A DNA stretch of 64,000 nt. It comes from Rhodopirellula islandica. GTDB taxonomy: Bacteria > Planctomycetota > Planctomycetia > Pirellulales > Pirellulaceae. The notes beneath the pieces are model-generated. The model made no database searches and was not told the DNA's origin. It saw only the letters and a list, made by a program, of their open reading frames with translations. Location of the stretch: the NCBI RefSeq assembly GCF_001027925.1, contig NZ_LECT01000028.1:1-64000 (forward strand), read 5' to 3'. The translations under genes and the position numbers were made by a program. Every line of letters starts with the position of its first letter. Positions within the stretch are counted from its first letter, which is position 1. Positions 1 through 8,733 of this stretch are shown piece after piece.

Positions 1-30
1 GCGTACCCCCGGAAAACGAGTTTCCATAAA

Positions 31-75
31 ACTCTCCATCCCGCCGTGGCCAATGGCCACGGCGGGATGGAGAGT
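31..75. repeat. perfect inverted repeat, 22-bp arms, 1-base loop
   Basis: The arms 31-52 and 54-75 are exact reverse complements separated by a single A. The arm begins ACTCTCCATCCCGCCG and ends GTGGCCA. There is no U-tract on either side, so it is not a classical intrinsic terminator. It may be a REP-like repeat or cruciform-forming site, or the 3' hairpin of a gene lying to the left of the window. Confidence 0.9.
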
Positions 76-136
76 GGCGGCGTGGGGGGGGCGTGTCCAT
101 CGGTGGCGCTATCGCTTACCGACGGCTACCATCTGA

Positions 137-163
137 CATCCCTACCGGGATGAGAACTTGCGC
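137..163 (+). repeat. dispersed 27-bp repeat, copy A
   Basis: The segment CATCCCTACCGGGAT followed by GAGAACTTGCGC matches, in reverse complement, positions 25201-25227 with two differences. The first half is itself a short hairpin (ATCCC TACC GGGAT). Both copies lie in gene-free DNA, which suggests a small dispersed repeat family. Confidence 0.75.
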
Positions 164-530
164 GAACGAATACGCTCCACAACACCAAACATTCCGCGGT
201 CCAGGCTTCCGCCCCGAGTTACCGATGTCGTCCCCTCTGTGGCGAACAAAGCGCAGCAGAAACGGCTGGCTCCAAGTCCGATTGTGACGCCCCCGGATCA
301 ATTCTCCTTTCCCACAATCCCTCTTGGATTGGTGGCAGCGGCCCAGATTGGACTAAAATGGAGGTTGGTTGTCTGAGGATGAATCAGCCTCCAGCGGGTA
401 CATTTCCTGCGGGTAGCCGTTCTATTCTTGTCTCGCGTCGCTTCCAGCCCGCCCGCTCATTCTTTTCTGACGATGAGTGGCCCAAGGCTTTTGCTTCGCA
501 CTTCTCGTCTAACTTCGCCGAGCGTTTTTC

Positions 531-2201
531 ATGAAATCGATCGTTCTGTCCCTTTCCGGGCTGTTGATCGCGGGATCTCTCGCTTGTTCTTCCATGGCTT
601 CCACCGCCTCGGCGGCCGGTCCTGCCGTTCCACCTCAGGTGGTGATGATCAACGAAGCGATCGAGCAAGTCTGGCGAGACTTTTCGATTCGTCCTGCCGC
701 GGAAGTCGACGATGCGACTTGGTGCCGACGCGTTTACTTGGACGTGATTGGGCGAATCCCCTCATTCGAAGAACTGTCGGAATTCGTGGGTGACCGCGAC
801 TCGAACAAACGAGCCGCACTCGTCGATCGCTTGCTCAACGACGACCGTTACACCGAAGAGTATGCCAACCACTGGTCGACCGTTTGGACGAACCAGTTGA
901 TCGGCCGCAGCGGTGGCACCGATCGCCGTGACTTGACCAACCGCACCGGCATGCAGAAGTACCTCCGCGATAGCTTCGCAGGAAACAAAACCTACGACCA
1001 ACTGGTGTATGAACTGGTCACCGCCGAAGGATCGACCACCCCAGGTGAACCGAACTTCAATGGCGCGGTCAACTTCTTGGTCGACAAAGTCAATCAAGAA
1101 AAAGGCACGCTCGCGACCAGCAGCGTTTCGCGGATTTTCTTGGGACAACAGGTCCAGTGCACCCAGTGTCACAACCACCCATTCAACCAATGGAAACAAC
1201 AGAAGTTCTGGGAGTTCAATGCGTTCTTCCGCCAGACCCGATCTCTGCGCCGGTTCGTTGATGGAACACGAGATATCGAGTCGGCCGAATTGGTCAGCCA
1301 AGACTTTGCTGGCGAAGCCAACGACCCCGAAGACGCACTGGTGTTTTATGAACTGCGAAATGGTTTGCAAAAGGTCGCCTACCCGGTCTTCACCGATGGC
1401 ACCGAGATCGAAAAAAGTGGCTTTGTCGAAGACGTCAATCGCCGCGAAGAACTCGGACGTCTGATGCTGCAGAGCGAGTACCTGGACAAGATGATCGTCA
1501 ACCGAATGTGGTCGATGTTCCTTGGCTACGGCTTCACTCGTCCAATCGATGACCTGGGCCCACACAACCCTTCGTCGCATCCCGAGCTGCTCGACAACCT
1601 CGGCAAGGAATTCCGCAGCAGCAGCTACGACCTCAAAAAGCTGATCACCTGGATCACCCTCAGCCGTCCCTACCAATTGGCATCGACGATGAGTTCCAGC
1701 AACGAGATCGACGACCCAACGATCGGTGAATCCCCCAAATTCTCGCGGTTCTACTTGCGTCAAATGAGTGCCGAACAGCTGTACGCGTCGATGGTCACCG
1801 CCAGCAACGCGCAGTCCAAAGGCAGCTATGAACAACAGGAAGCAGAACGTCGTCGTTGGTTGTCGCAATTTGTCGTCGCCTTTGGAAACGACGAAGGAAC
1901 CGAAACAACCACCTTCAACGGTTCGATCCCACAAGCCTTGATGTTGTTCAACGGTGACTTGACGAAGAACGCAATCAGCCTAGAAGCCGGTTCGTTCCTG
2001 GACCAACTCAGCCAGTCGGGACGTTCGCCCAAAGACCGTGTGACGCGATTGTTCCTCAGTGGTTTGGCACGTCGTCCAACCAAAAACGAAGTCACGATTG
2101 CCAGCAAGTTGTTGGTCGCTCGCAAAGGCGATGAGCCTGAAATGTTGCAAGACATGTGGTGGGCGATTCTCAACAGCAACGAATTCATCATGCAGCACTG
2201 A
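531..2201 (+). CDS. DUF1549/DUF1553 domain protein (planctomycete PSCyt2/PSD1 type)
   Basis: A 556-residue protein with an N-terminal signal peptide (about residues 1-30, hydrophobic core then SASAAG). The first half matches the DUF1549 pattern: a WRRxYLDxIGRIPS-like stretch (CRRVYLDVIGRIPSFEE), an FLGQQVQCTQCHNHPF motif near residue 205 containing CxxCH, and a following Trp/Phe-rich stretch. The second half matches DUF1553 (NRMWSMFLGYGFTRPIDD, then SRPYQLAS). The family is abundant in planctomycetes and of unproven function; the CxxCH suggests possible covalent haem. It is shorter than many relatives, with no fused N-terminal cytochrome domain. The gene lies 146 bp upstream of the DUF1501 gene, the usual partner, and probably forms an operon with it. 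I chose the ATG at 531 because it is directly followed by the signal peptide. Confidence 0.9.
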   Translation: MKSIVLSLSGLLIAGSLACSSMASTASAAGPAVPPQVVMINEAIEQVWRDFSIRPAAEVDDATWCRRVYLDVIGRIPSFEELSEFVGDRDSNKRAALVDRLLNDDRYTEEYANHWSTVWTNQLIGRSGGTDRRDLTNRTGMQKYLRDSFAGNKTYDQLVYELVTAEGSTTPGEPNFNGAVNFLVDKVNQEKGTLATSSVSRIFLGQQVQCTQCHNHPFNQWKQQKFWEFNAFFRQTRSLRRFVDGTRDIESAELVSQDFAGEANDPEDALVFYELRNGLQKVAYPVFTDGTEIEKSGFVEDVNRREELGRLMLQSEYLDKMIVNRMWSMFLGYGFTRPIDDLGPHNPSSHPELLDNLGKEFRSSSYDLKKLITWITLSRPYQLASTMSSSNEIDDPTIGESPKFSRFYLRQMSAEQLYASMVTASNAQSKGSYEQQEAERRRWLSQFVVAFGNDEGTETTTFNGSIPQALMLFNGDLTKNAISLEAGSFLDQLSQSGRSPKDRVTRLFLSGLARRPTKNEVTIASKLLVARKGDEPEMLQDMWWAILNSNEFIMQH

Positions 2202-2347
2202 GCTGCCTGATTTCACCCTCAGACAGGACCCCGGCAGCGATCACTGCCAGCGTCCCAATCTGAAAACGCCTGATCTGACATCGCCCAATCCGAGGGTGGC
2301 TCTCATGCCGCCACGAACCGATCACCTTTTCTTTCCCGGAGTTCACC

Positions 2348-3616
2348 ATGGATCTTTCCACCCCCAACGGCATGACGCGTCGTCACTTCATGAGCCACTT
2401 GGCTGGGTCATCCGCCGCGGCCGCGGCCGCGTGGACTTTGGGCGGCAACATCGCTGCGCAAGCCGACGAAATGCGACGCAATCGCAAGTCCGCGATTTTG
2501 CTTTGGATGGGTGGCGGTCCGCCCACGATTGACATGTGGGACCTGAAACCAGGTGCTCCGACCGGCGGTCCCTTCCGCCCGATCTCGACCACCGGCAACG
2601 CTCAAATCTGTGAGCACATGCCGATGATCGCCCAACAGATGAAACACCTGTCGGTCGTTCGCAGCATGTCGACACGAGAGGCCGACCACAGCCGCGGCAG
2701 TTACTACATGCACACGGGCTACGTTCCCAACCCCAACATCGAACACCCCAGTTACGGCAGCGTGATCGCTCATGAGTTGATCGATCAACGTCCCGCATTG
2801 GAGATTCCTCCCTTCGTTTCGGTGGGTGGCGCCGGTGCCGGTCCTGGGTTCCTGGGGATGGCTTGGTCGCCATTTTCCGTGACCAGCAACGGCCGTGTTC
2901 GAAACCTCAAGATGAACCTGGATGACGATCGACTGCTGCAACGCATGGCGGCCCTCAACATGATCGAAAGCGGGTTCGCCAAACGCACGCGTGACACGCC
3001 CGCCGCCGAGCACGCAAAGGTGCTGGGCAAAACGTTGGATCTGATGACCAGCGAACAAATGGAGGCGTTCCGCGTGGAGAAAGAACCCGACGAAGTCAAA
3101 GAACGTTACGGCACAGACAACTTCGGCCAAGGCTGCTTGCTAGCCCGTCGCTTGGTGGAAGCCGGTGTGCCGTTCATCGAAGTCGACCTGGGCGGCTGGG
3201 ATTTGCACAACGACAACTTCACAGCACTCAAAGACAACAAATTGCCAACTTTGGACCGAGCGATGAGTGCTTTGGTGGAAGATCTGGCTCAGCGAGAATT
3301 GCTGCAGGACACCGTTGTGATGTGGATGGGCGAATTCGGCCGAACGCCTCGAATCAACGCCAATGCTGGCCGAGATCACTTCGCTCGGGCGTGGTCCTGC
3401 GTCGTGGGCGGGGCGGGAATCAAGGGCGGGTTGGCCGTCGGCGAGACAAATTCCGACGGAACCACGGTTGAGACGGAACCCTATAGCAGCGAAGATCTGA
3501 TGACGACGGTCTGCAAAGGCCTGGGAATTTCAACCGAAACCACCTTCACCAGCAACAACGGACGACCGATGAAAATTGCTGGTGGCGGAAAGCTCATTCG
3601 TGAATTGGTGGCCTGA
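2348..3616 (+). CDS. DUF1501 domain protein with Tat-like signal
   Basis: A 422-residue protein of the DUF1501 family, which is structurally related to the sulfatase/alkaline phosphatase superfamily. The N-terminus has a twin-arginine-like motif (TRRHFMSHLAG) followed by an Ala-rich hydrophobic stretch ending near AAQADE, so Tat export is likely. Family hallmarks are visible: SAILLWMGGGPPTIDMWDLKP near residues 48-68, a DHSRGSYYMHTGY segment near 115, GGWDLHNDNF near 285 and VMWMGEFGRTPRINANAGRDHF near 325-345. The order DUF1549 then DUF1501 is typical of planctomycetes and suggests a paired periplasmic function, which is not established. Confidence 0.92.
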   Translation: MDLSTPNGMTRRHFMSHLAGSSAAAAAAWTLGGNIAAQADEMRRNRKSAILLWMGGGPPTIDMWDLKPGAPTGGPFRPISTTGNAQICEHMPMIAQQMKHLSVVRSMSTREADHSRGSYYMHTGYVPNPNIEHPSYGSVIAHELIDQRPALEIPPFVSVGGAGAGPGFLGMAWSPFSVTSNGRVRNLKMNLDDDRLLQRMAALNMIESGFAKRTRDTPAAEHAKVLGKTLDLMTSEQMEAFRVEKEPDEVKERYGTDNFGQGCLLARRLVEAGVPFIEVDLGGWDLHNDNFTALKDNKLPTLDRAMSALVEDLAQRELLQDTVVMWMGEFGRTPRINANAGRDHFARAWSCVVGGAGIKGGLAVGETNSDGTTVETEPYSSEDLMTTVCKGLGISTETTFTSNNGRPMKIAGGGKLIRELVA

Positions 3617-3635
3617 GATCCAGGCCAATGGATGC

Positions 3636-4157
3636 GTGAGTGAACTTTCACCAGCTGAATTGGTTGTCCGCCACCAAGATGGAATTTGGCGGTATTTGCG
3701 ACTGCTCGGATGTGACTCCGCCACGGCGGACGATTTGACGCAGGAGACGTTTCTGCGTGTACTTCGACGAGACAACTTCGTTCAACATTCAGACGAAGCC
3801 ACTTCAGAATACCTTCGCCGCACGGCGTACAACCTCCTCGTTTCATACCACCGAAAGTTCGGACGGATCCGACTTTCTGATTCACCTGAGTTGCTGGACG
3901 AAAGTTGGCAACGATGGGCGGGCAAGGATTTGACGGGCAATGAAACCGTCGAAGCCCTCCGAGAATGCATGGAGGGACTGACCGAACGTGCTCGCGACGC
4001 CTTGGCAATGCGTTTCGTTCACAACACACCTCGCGTGCAAATTGGTGAAAACCTGGGCATTTCCGACCACGGAGCCCGAAACCTGATGCAGCGAGCGAAA
4101 GCACAACTTCGAGAATGCGTGGAAGAAAAACTCCGCGCTGTGACTCAACCATCATGA
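3636..4157 (+). CDS. ECF-type RNA polymerase sigma factor
   Basis: About 173 residues from the in-frame GTG at 3636; an upstream start at 3576 would overlap the DUF1501 gene by 41 bp. Region 2 is visible in IWRYLRLLGCDSATADDLTQETFLRVL and region 4 in ALAMRFVHNTPRVQIGENLGISDHGARNLMQRA, a helix-turn-helix for -35 recognition. The length and two-domain architecture are those of ECF sigma-70 factors. Its stop overlaps the next start (ATGA), so translation is probably coupled to the membrane protein downstream. That protein is a candidate anti-sigma or sensor partner. The target promoter cannot be told from this window. Confidence 0.9.
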   Translation: MSELSPAELVVRHQDGIWRYLRLLGCDSATADDLTQETFLRVLRRDNFVQHSDEATSEYLRRTAYNLLVSYHRKFGRIRLSDSPELLDESWQRWAGKDLTGNETVEALRECMEGLTERARDALAMRFVHNTPRVQIGENLGISDHGARNLMQRAKAQLRECVEEKLRAVTQPS

Positions 4158-6154
4158 ATACAAACCCTTCCCCCGCCGAACCGCACGAGGATCCCCCTCG
4201 GAACACTGGCCCTGACTCCCAGGGACCGGACTCGTTGCGCGAGGACGCGATGCTGGACCTGCTGATCCAGGAAGCTCTCGGTGGTCCCACACCGTCCGAT
4301 CAAACCGGACTCATCCTGCGACGACTGGCGGACGAAAACGCGGGGTCAGAATCCAAACTCGCGGGTTCCAAGAACCAATCCGCTTCTCCCGTTGCCGAGC
4401 ACTCCTCCCAACCTTCGCTGGCCACGATCCTGATCGGCATCGCCGCCGGATTGTTGCTGTGCGTCGGAATCGCCGTGGGCGTGAAGTACCGATCCGGGGT
4501 GGCTCTGCAAGCGATCGCCGAGGAGGCGACCGACAACGCCGCGCCATCCGTGCCCACCCCGTCTGCTGTGGTGGAAAGCGAAGACGCGTCCCCACAACCC
4601 AAGCCTGCTCCCCGAAAACGTGCTCAACCAATCGAGTTGGCTGGTGATCCTTCGACCACCCTCGATGACGATCCAGGCTCGCTCTCGCCCGAGTTACCAA
4701 GTCAGCAAGACACCCAATCGGCTTCACCATCCGCCGCGGTTCCGTCAATCACCTTGGTTTCGCAGAACATCAACTCGCGTTGGCAGTCACACTGGAAACG
4801 CCTGGGCGTCAGCCCCACGCCTTCGCGTGAAAAGGAATCGATTCAACAGGAACTCGCTGACCGCTTGGGTCTGGTGATTCCCGTCGATGCGATCGGCGAT
4901 GCCAAAGCCATTCGAACAGCGATCGCTAACCCATCGAATCGCCAAGCGATCTCGAAGCGGTTGTTGACCGCGATCTTGGGAAAGAATTCCAAGCACCAAG
5001 ATGCCTCTGAAAGTCTCAGTGAAGTGCTGAAGAGCGGATCGGGTGCCGATCGCTTGATCGCCGCTTGGATGCTCCCGTCGAAGGCCGATTCCAACCCCAG
5101 TCCGGACGAAAAATCGGACTCCTCGAAATCGGCGGCGACCCCGTGGATTCGAATGTTGCAACCGACGGACTTGCACGAAGTCACGGTCAAGACAGCAGCT
5201 TTGACCAGTCACAAGGATCTGCGTTGCCAACGCTGCCACGATGTTCCCAACTCCGGTGACGAGGTTCCAACGCAAGCCGATTACTGGACCGTCGCAGCAG
5301 GACTGGCCCCACTGCTGAACCCGTCGCGAGCCAACAAGGATCTCTTCTACGACACCCTGGACGGACGTCGTCAATTGGCGAAGCGCCCCTCCCAAGAAGA
5401 ATCACGGGCCTGGTCCGACAACTTGGTTGGCTCACGGGACTTGGCGGAGGGCATCGTGTCGACCTTGTTTGCAATGGTTCACGATTCGCCGTCCACGACC
5501 AGCCCGTTTGATCTGTCGGTCGCTTCGGCTGCCTCCGTCCCGTCCGAGACGCTTCGCCCACTGGTGGATGATTTGATCGCCAGTGATTTCGACGTGCTTC
5601 GCAGCCTGTCGATTTTGTTGTCCGATGCCGTGATGACTCGCTCGGTTCCCGATGCGATGTCGCCACAAGGAGTTTTGATCGCCGACGATCAACAATGGTC
5701 CAGCGCGGTGTCCGCCGTCCACGCGATGGCGGCTCGATCTCCGTTTCGGCGTCCTGGATCCGCTCAGCGTCGGTTGCAAGTCGCTTTGCTCGATGCCAAG
5801 CCAAACTGGCCGGGCGACAGCGGTCGCGACACGTTGCTGGCTCAGCCCCTGGGCAGCGAATTGTCCGCCGATGGCACGCCCTCAAACTCGGAAAAGCGTC
5901 GTCCTGAAAAGAACGGGGATCGCAAAACCGCGGTCGCCGCGACGGGGTATCCCATGCGATCCTCGATGATTGTTCCCGCGTGGATTTCTCAGTTGCCGGA
6001 TTTCGACAGCCGCTTGGACCACGTCGCTCATTTGGCCGGTCAACTGAAACTCAACCCCTCCGAACGCGAACTGGCACACCAGGCCCTGGCATCGGGCGAC
6101 GACGAGGCGTTGATCTTCGAACGGTTATGGTGGATCATCCGGCCCAACAGTTGA
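4154..6154 (+). CDS. membrane-anchored protein with CxxCH motif, putative sigma-factor partner
   Basis: A 666-residue protein starting at the ATG that overlaps the sigma-factor stop (ATGA). A cytoplasmic N-terminus of about 95 residues carries AMLDLLIQEALGGPTPSDQ, a pattern I associate with planctomycete anti-sigma-like proteins. One transmembrane helix follows (ATILIGIAAGLLLCVGIAVG). The long exported part has a low-complexity Pro/Ser/Asp-rich linker and then DLRCQRCHDVPNSGDE near residue 360, a single CxxCH. The segment GSRDLAEGIVSTLFAMVHD after it resembles parts of DUF1549-type proteins. Gene order suggests it anchors or senses for the sigma factor. I do not recognise a full-length family, so the role is inferred from context. 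Confidence 0.75.
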   Translation: MNTNPSPAEPHEDPPRNTGPDSQGPDSLREDAMLDLLIQEALGGPTPSDQTGLILRRLADENAGSESKLAGSKNQSASPVAEHSSQPSLATILIGIAAGLLLCVGIAVGVKYRSGVALQAIAEEATDNAAPSVPTPSAVVESEDASPQPKPAPRKRAQPIELAGDPSTTLDDDPGSLSPELPSQQDTQSASPSAAVPSITLVSQNINSRWQSHWKRLGVSPTPSREKESIQQELADRLGLVIPVDAIGDAKAIRTAIANPSNRQAISKRLLTAILGKNSKHQDASESLSEVLKSGSGADRLIAAWMLPSKADSNPSPDEKSDSSKSAATPWIRMLQPTDLHEVTVKTAALTSHKDLRCQRCHDVPNSGDEVPTQADYWTVAAGLAPLLNPSRANKDLFYDTLDGRRQLAKRPSQEESRAWSDNLVGSRDLAEGIVSTLFAMVHDSPSTTSPFDLSVASAASVPSETLRPLVDDLIASDFDVLRSLSILLSDAVMTRSVPDAMSPQGVLIADDQQWSSAVSAVHAMAARSPFRRPGSAQRRLQVALLDAKPNWPGDSGRDTLLAQPLGSELSADGTPSNSEKRRPEKNGDRKTAVAATGYPMRSSMIVPAWISQLPDFDSRLDHVAHLAGQLKLNPSERELAHQALASGDDEALIFERLWWIIRPNS

Positions 6155-6189
6155 TCGATTGTGGCCCGTGAACGGATCTGAATGTTTGT

Positions 6190-7980
6190 ATGACCTCTCC
6201 AGCCTTCGGACAAATTCACGTTTCAGATTGCGTCGAGGGCATGGCGAAGCTGCCAGACGGCTGCATCGACCTGGCTTTTGCCGATCCACCGTTCAACATT
6301 GGATACACCTACGACGTCTACGATGACTCGTTGGAATCCGATGAATACCTGCAGTGGTCCGAAAACTGGATTCGCGGCGTGCACCGTGTTCTGGCCGATG
6401 ATGGAGCCTTCTGGCTGGCGATCGGAGACGAATACGCGGCCGAACTGAAGGTGCTGTCGCAAAACATCGGCTTCCAGTGCCGCAGTTGGGTCATCTGGTA
6501 CTACACCTTTGGCGTGCACTGCAAATACAAATTCACGCGGTCACACGCCCATTTGTTTCACTTCGTCAAAGACGAAAAGCACTTCAAATTCAACGCCGAC
6601 GATCCAGCCGTGCGAGTGCCTTCCGCCCGGCAATTGGTCTACAACGACCGCCGCGCCAACAGCAAAGGCCGGATGCCCGATGACACTTGGATCCTGCGGC
6701 CCCAGGACCTGCCCTACGGCTTCACAGCCGATGAGGACATCTGGTACTTCCCTCGAGTCGCGGGCACGTTCAAGGAGCGTGCTGGGTTCCATGGCTGTCA
6801 AATGCCCGAACAGTTGCTCGGCCGCATCGTCCGGGCCTGCAGCGACCCCGGCGACAAAGTGCTGGATCCCTTCAGCGGCAGTGCCACCACCGTCGCTGTT
6901 GCAAAAAAGCTCGGTCGTGAGTTCATCAGTTTTGAGATGAGCGAAGAATATGTTTCGCTCGGAAACGAACGTCTCGAACAAATTCGTGTTGGCGATCCGC
7001 TCACTGGTGCCGCAGACCCTCTTCGCAGCGCCCCCGCCACCAACGGCAAGAAGAACGAAACCAAGGCGGAAAAGCTAGCTCGCGAGGAAGAAGAACGCCA
7101 ACGCTGGGCAACCCAACAGGTGGGGCCTCAGATGGAATTCCAATTTGAAACCATGCGTGCGATGACCGATGGCGAACTGATCAACGCCTTCCGAGACATC
7201 CATGACGGCCACTCCGTCGATCGGGTGCTGCTCGATCCGGTCCTCAGCGATCGCCTGGAAACCGCGTGTCGCCGGATCTCCGAACGCGAACCCGCCGCGT
7301 CCCGACGTCAGCGACTGATCGAACTGCGCGCGTCCGGTGCACTGACCGCCGAAGGCATTCACACCGTGCGTCCCACCACGATCCCGACGACCACACTGGA
7401 ACGATTCAGCTACGCCGCTGAATTGGCGTGGTCCAAACTCGCGCAGCATTACCCCGAACACAGCTTGGACGATATCTTCACCGATCCCAAGTTACTCGAA
7501 GAGTTTGATCGCGAAGCGTTGCTGCATGCGGCTGACGCCGATCCTATGACACTTCGTTGGTGTGCGACCCAACTGCGATCATGGGCCACCGCGGCTCGCG
7601 AGAACCAACCGAGTGAAGACGCACCAGAGCACTCGCCCCCAAAGTTCTCAGCAGCCAAAAACTGGACTGCCACCTCCGGGCCGAGTTCGAAAAGCGGCTC
7701 CGCAAAAGGCGGCCTGTACCAGGTGCTCGCCCGAGACGATTCCGTGTTGTTCGTGGGCGAAACCTCCGACTTCGCCGTTCGGTTTGGCGACCACCTCGCC
7801 AGCGAATCGGCAGAACGGTTTTGGCGAAACGAGGCCGGTGGCCAACCCAAAGTCCGCACCGCCCAACTTGAAAACCACGAAGGCCCCGAACGTCGACTCG
7901 CTCTTTGCCAATGGCTGCAAGAAAATCCGGCGACCTCACGGAACCTCGTTTCCTTGTGGAAGGATCTTATCGAAATTTAG
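6190..7980 (+). CDS. site-specific DNA methyltransferase with GIY-YIG-like C-terminal domain
   Basis: A 596-residue protein. Residues 1-255 are an amino-methyltransferase of the beta order: catalytic motif IV FADPPFNIGYTYD near residues 29-41 comes before the AdoMet motif I DPFSGSATTVAVAKKLG near 224-240. It should methylate adenine N6 or cytosine N4. A charged linker (KKNETKAEKLAREEEERQR) follows, then a helical region with no recognised family. The last 90 residues resemble a GIY-YIG domain: GLYQVL near 509, VLFVGETSDFAVRFGDHL near 519-536 (the counterpart of YVGxTxxLxxRxxxH) and EGPERRL near 563. No separate restriction endonuclease or specificity gene is adjacent. It could be an orphan regulatory methylase or a one-polypeptide modification/nuclease enzyme. 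The methylase call is firm; the nuclease activity is inference. Confidence 0.9.
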   Translation: MTSPAFGQIHVSDCVEGMAKLPDGCIDLAFADPPFNIGYTYDVYDDSLESDEYLQWSENWIRGVHRVLADDGAFWLAIGDEYAAELKVLSQNIGFQCRSWVIWYYTFGVHCKYKFTRSHAHLFHFVKDEKHFKFNADDPAVRVPSARQLVYNDRRANSKGRMPDDTWILRPQDLPYGFTADEDIWYFPRVAGTFKERAGFHGCQMPEQLLGRIVRACSDPGDKVLDPFSGSATTVAVAKKLGREFISFEMSEEYVSLGNERLEQIRVGDPLTGAADPLRSAPATNGKKNETKAEKLAREEEERQRWATQQVGPQMEFQFETMRAMTDGELINAFRDIHDGHSVDRVLLDPVLSDRLETACRRISEREPAASRRQRLIELRASGALTAEGIHTVRPTTIPTTTLERFSYAAELAWSKLAQHYPEHSLDDIFTDPKLLEEFDREALLHAADADPMTLRWCATQLRSWATAARENQPSEDAPEHSPPKFSAAKNWTATSGPSSKSGSAKGGLYQVLARDDSVLFVGETSDFAVRFGDHLASESAERFWRNEAGGQPKVRTAQLENHEGPERRLALCQWLQENPATSRNLVSLWKDLIEI

Positions 7981-8087
7981 TGACAACGATCCAGGATGTG
8001 AGATTGTTCAGACATTGTCTTGGTTCAGAAGGAACGGGAATTTGCGTTTCTGCGAGTTGAACATTGTGATGGCTTCCTGCCGGTGAA

Positions 8088-8106
8088 TTCGGGCATCCTG
8101 CCCGAA
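8088..8106. repeat. short perfect inverted repeat
   Basis: TTCGGGCA and TGCCCGAA are separated by TCC, about 110 bp downstream of the methyltransferase stop. There is a short run of T after the right arm (GATTTTTC, 8109-8116), so it could act as a weak terminator for the methyltransferase gene. It could equally be a dispersed repeat. Confidence 0.55.
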
Positions 8107-8391
8107 AGATTTTTCGCATGATGGGAGAATCGAAGGGAAGAGTGACGGCATCTTTCGAGACCGCCGCCCTTCGATTTTTCACTCGGCGCGGCGCTCCGGC
8201 TGCTCCGCAGCAGGGCTCTATCCTCCGACCGAAGCCTTTGCAGTTTCTTACATAAGCGTGTCGTTTTCGCTTTTGCTGACAACGACGCGTACGGGCCTCC
8301 TCCAACTTGCGATCACGCTATGCAACCTCCGCTGGTTGGAATGGCACGCGATTCTTCGTTACCCGGCTTGTCGATATTGCTGTAGTGTGGC

Positions 8392-8431
8392 CACTCTTGT
8401 CCGACATCCGCAACTTTGACGGGCAAGAGTG
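8392..8431. repeat. inverted repeat (CACTCTTGTCCG / CGGGCAAGAGTG)
   Basis: Twelve-base arms at 8392-8403 and 8420-8431 pair with one G-T mismatch around a 16-base loop. It sits in gene-free DNA between other hairpin repeats and has no U-tract. It is probably another dispersed repeat family rather than a regulatory site. Confidence 0.6.
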
Positions 8432-8517
8432 CCCCTCCTACACGCGTTAAAACCTCGTTGACGACTCAATCGACAAGCGGTAACGCTTCGGGTTAAGATT
8501 AAATCAACAGGCCGCTA

Positions 8518-8644
8518 AGCAGGTCGGCAGGAATGATCGGGCATAGTCATGTGAGCCGTTTGGGCGTTAGCCCCGGTTGCACGTGGGAGCAACGACGCTT
8601 ACCGAAACAGTCCAAATGCCGAAAGGCTCCTGCCGACCTGCTTC
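8518..8644. repeat. 127-bp TIR-bounded dispersed element, copy 1
   Basis: The element is bounded by perfect 16-bp terminal inverted repeats, AAGCAGGTCGGCAGGA at 8518-8533 and its reverse complement at 8629-8644. Inside it carries ATGTGAGCCGTTTGGGCG then TTAGCCCCGGTTG, the same core as the copy at 43321-43451. It encodes nothing. The size, TIRs and two copies in one window suggest a MITE-like or REP/RAYT-like element that needs a transposase in trans. Confidence 0.85.
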
Positions 8645-8733
8645 AACGCAAGCGTTCGCAGTGTCTCAAATTCAATCGGCGTAGCGCAGTCGGCTTTGAT
8701 AGCTCAGCCCACTTAGGTTGCGATAACGAACGA

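Larger units (their letters stand above)
1..530. other. intergenic region at left edge with repeats
   Basis: No convincing gene is seen here; the short open frames overlap one another and have no recognisable content. The region holds a perfect long palindrome at 31-75 and a copy of a dispersed repeat at 137-163. The last 150 bases before the ATG at 531 are the leader of the DUF1549 gene. A TAAAAT hexamer near 353-358 could be a -10 element, but I see no well-placed -35. Confidence 0.6.
7981..8733. other. repeat-rich intergenic region
   Basis: No gene is supported. The region contains several inverted repeats: 8088-8106, 8392-8431, and the TIR-bounded element at 8518-8644. A further segment near 8177-8190 (TTTTTCACTCGGCGC) recurs in part near 43155-43169. 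An open frame that starts at 8533 upstream of the next gene simply reads through the repeat element and was not used as its start. Confidence 0.7.

Noticed and set aside
8533..8733. N-terminal extension of the hypothetical at 8734
   Set aside because: These codons come from the TIR repeat element, and a signal peptide begins exactly at 8734.
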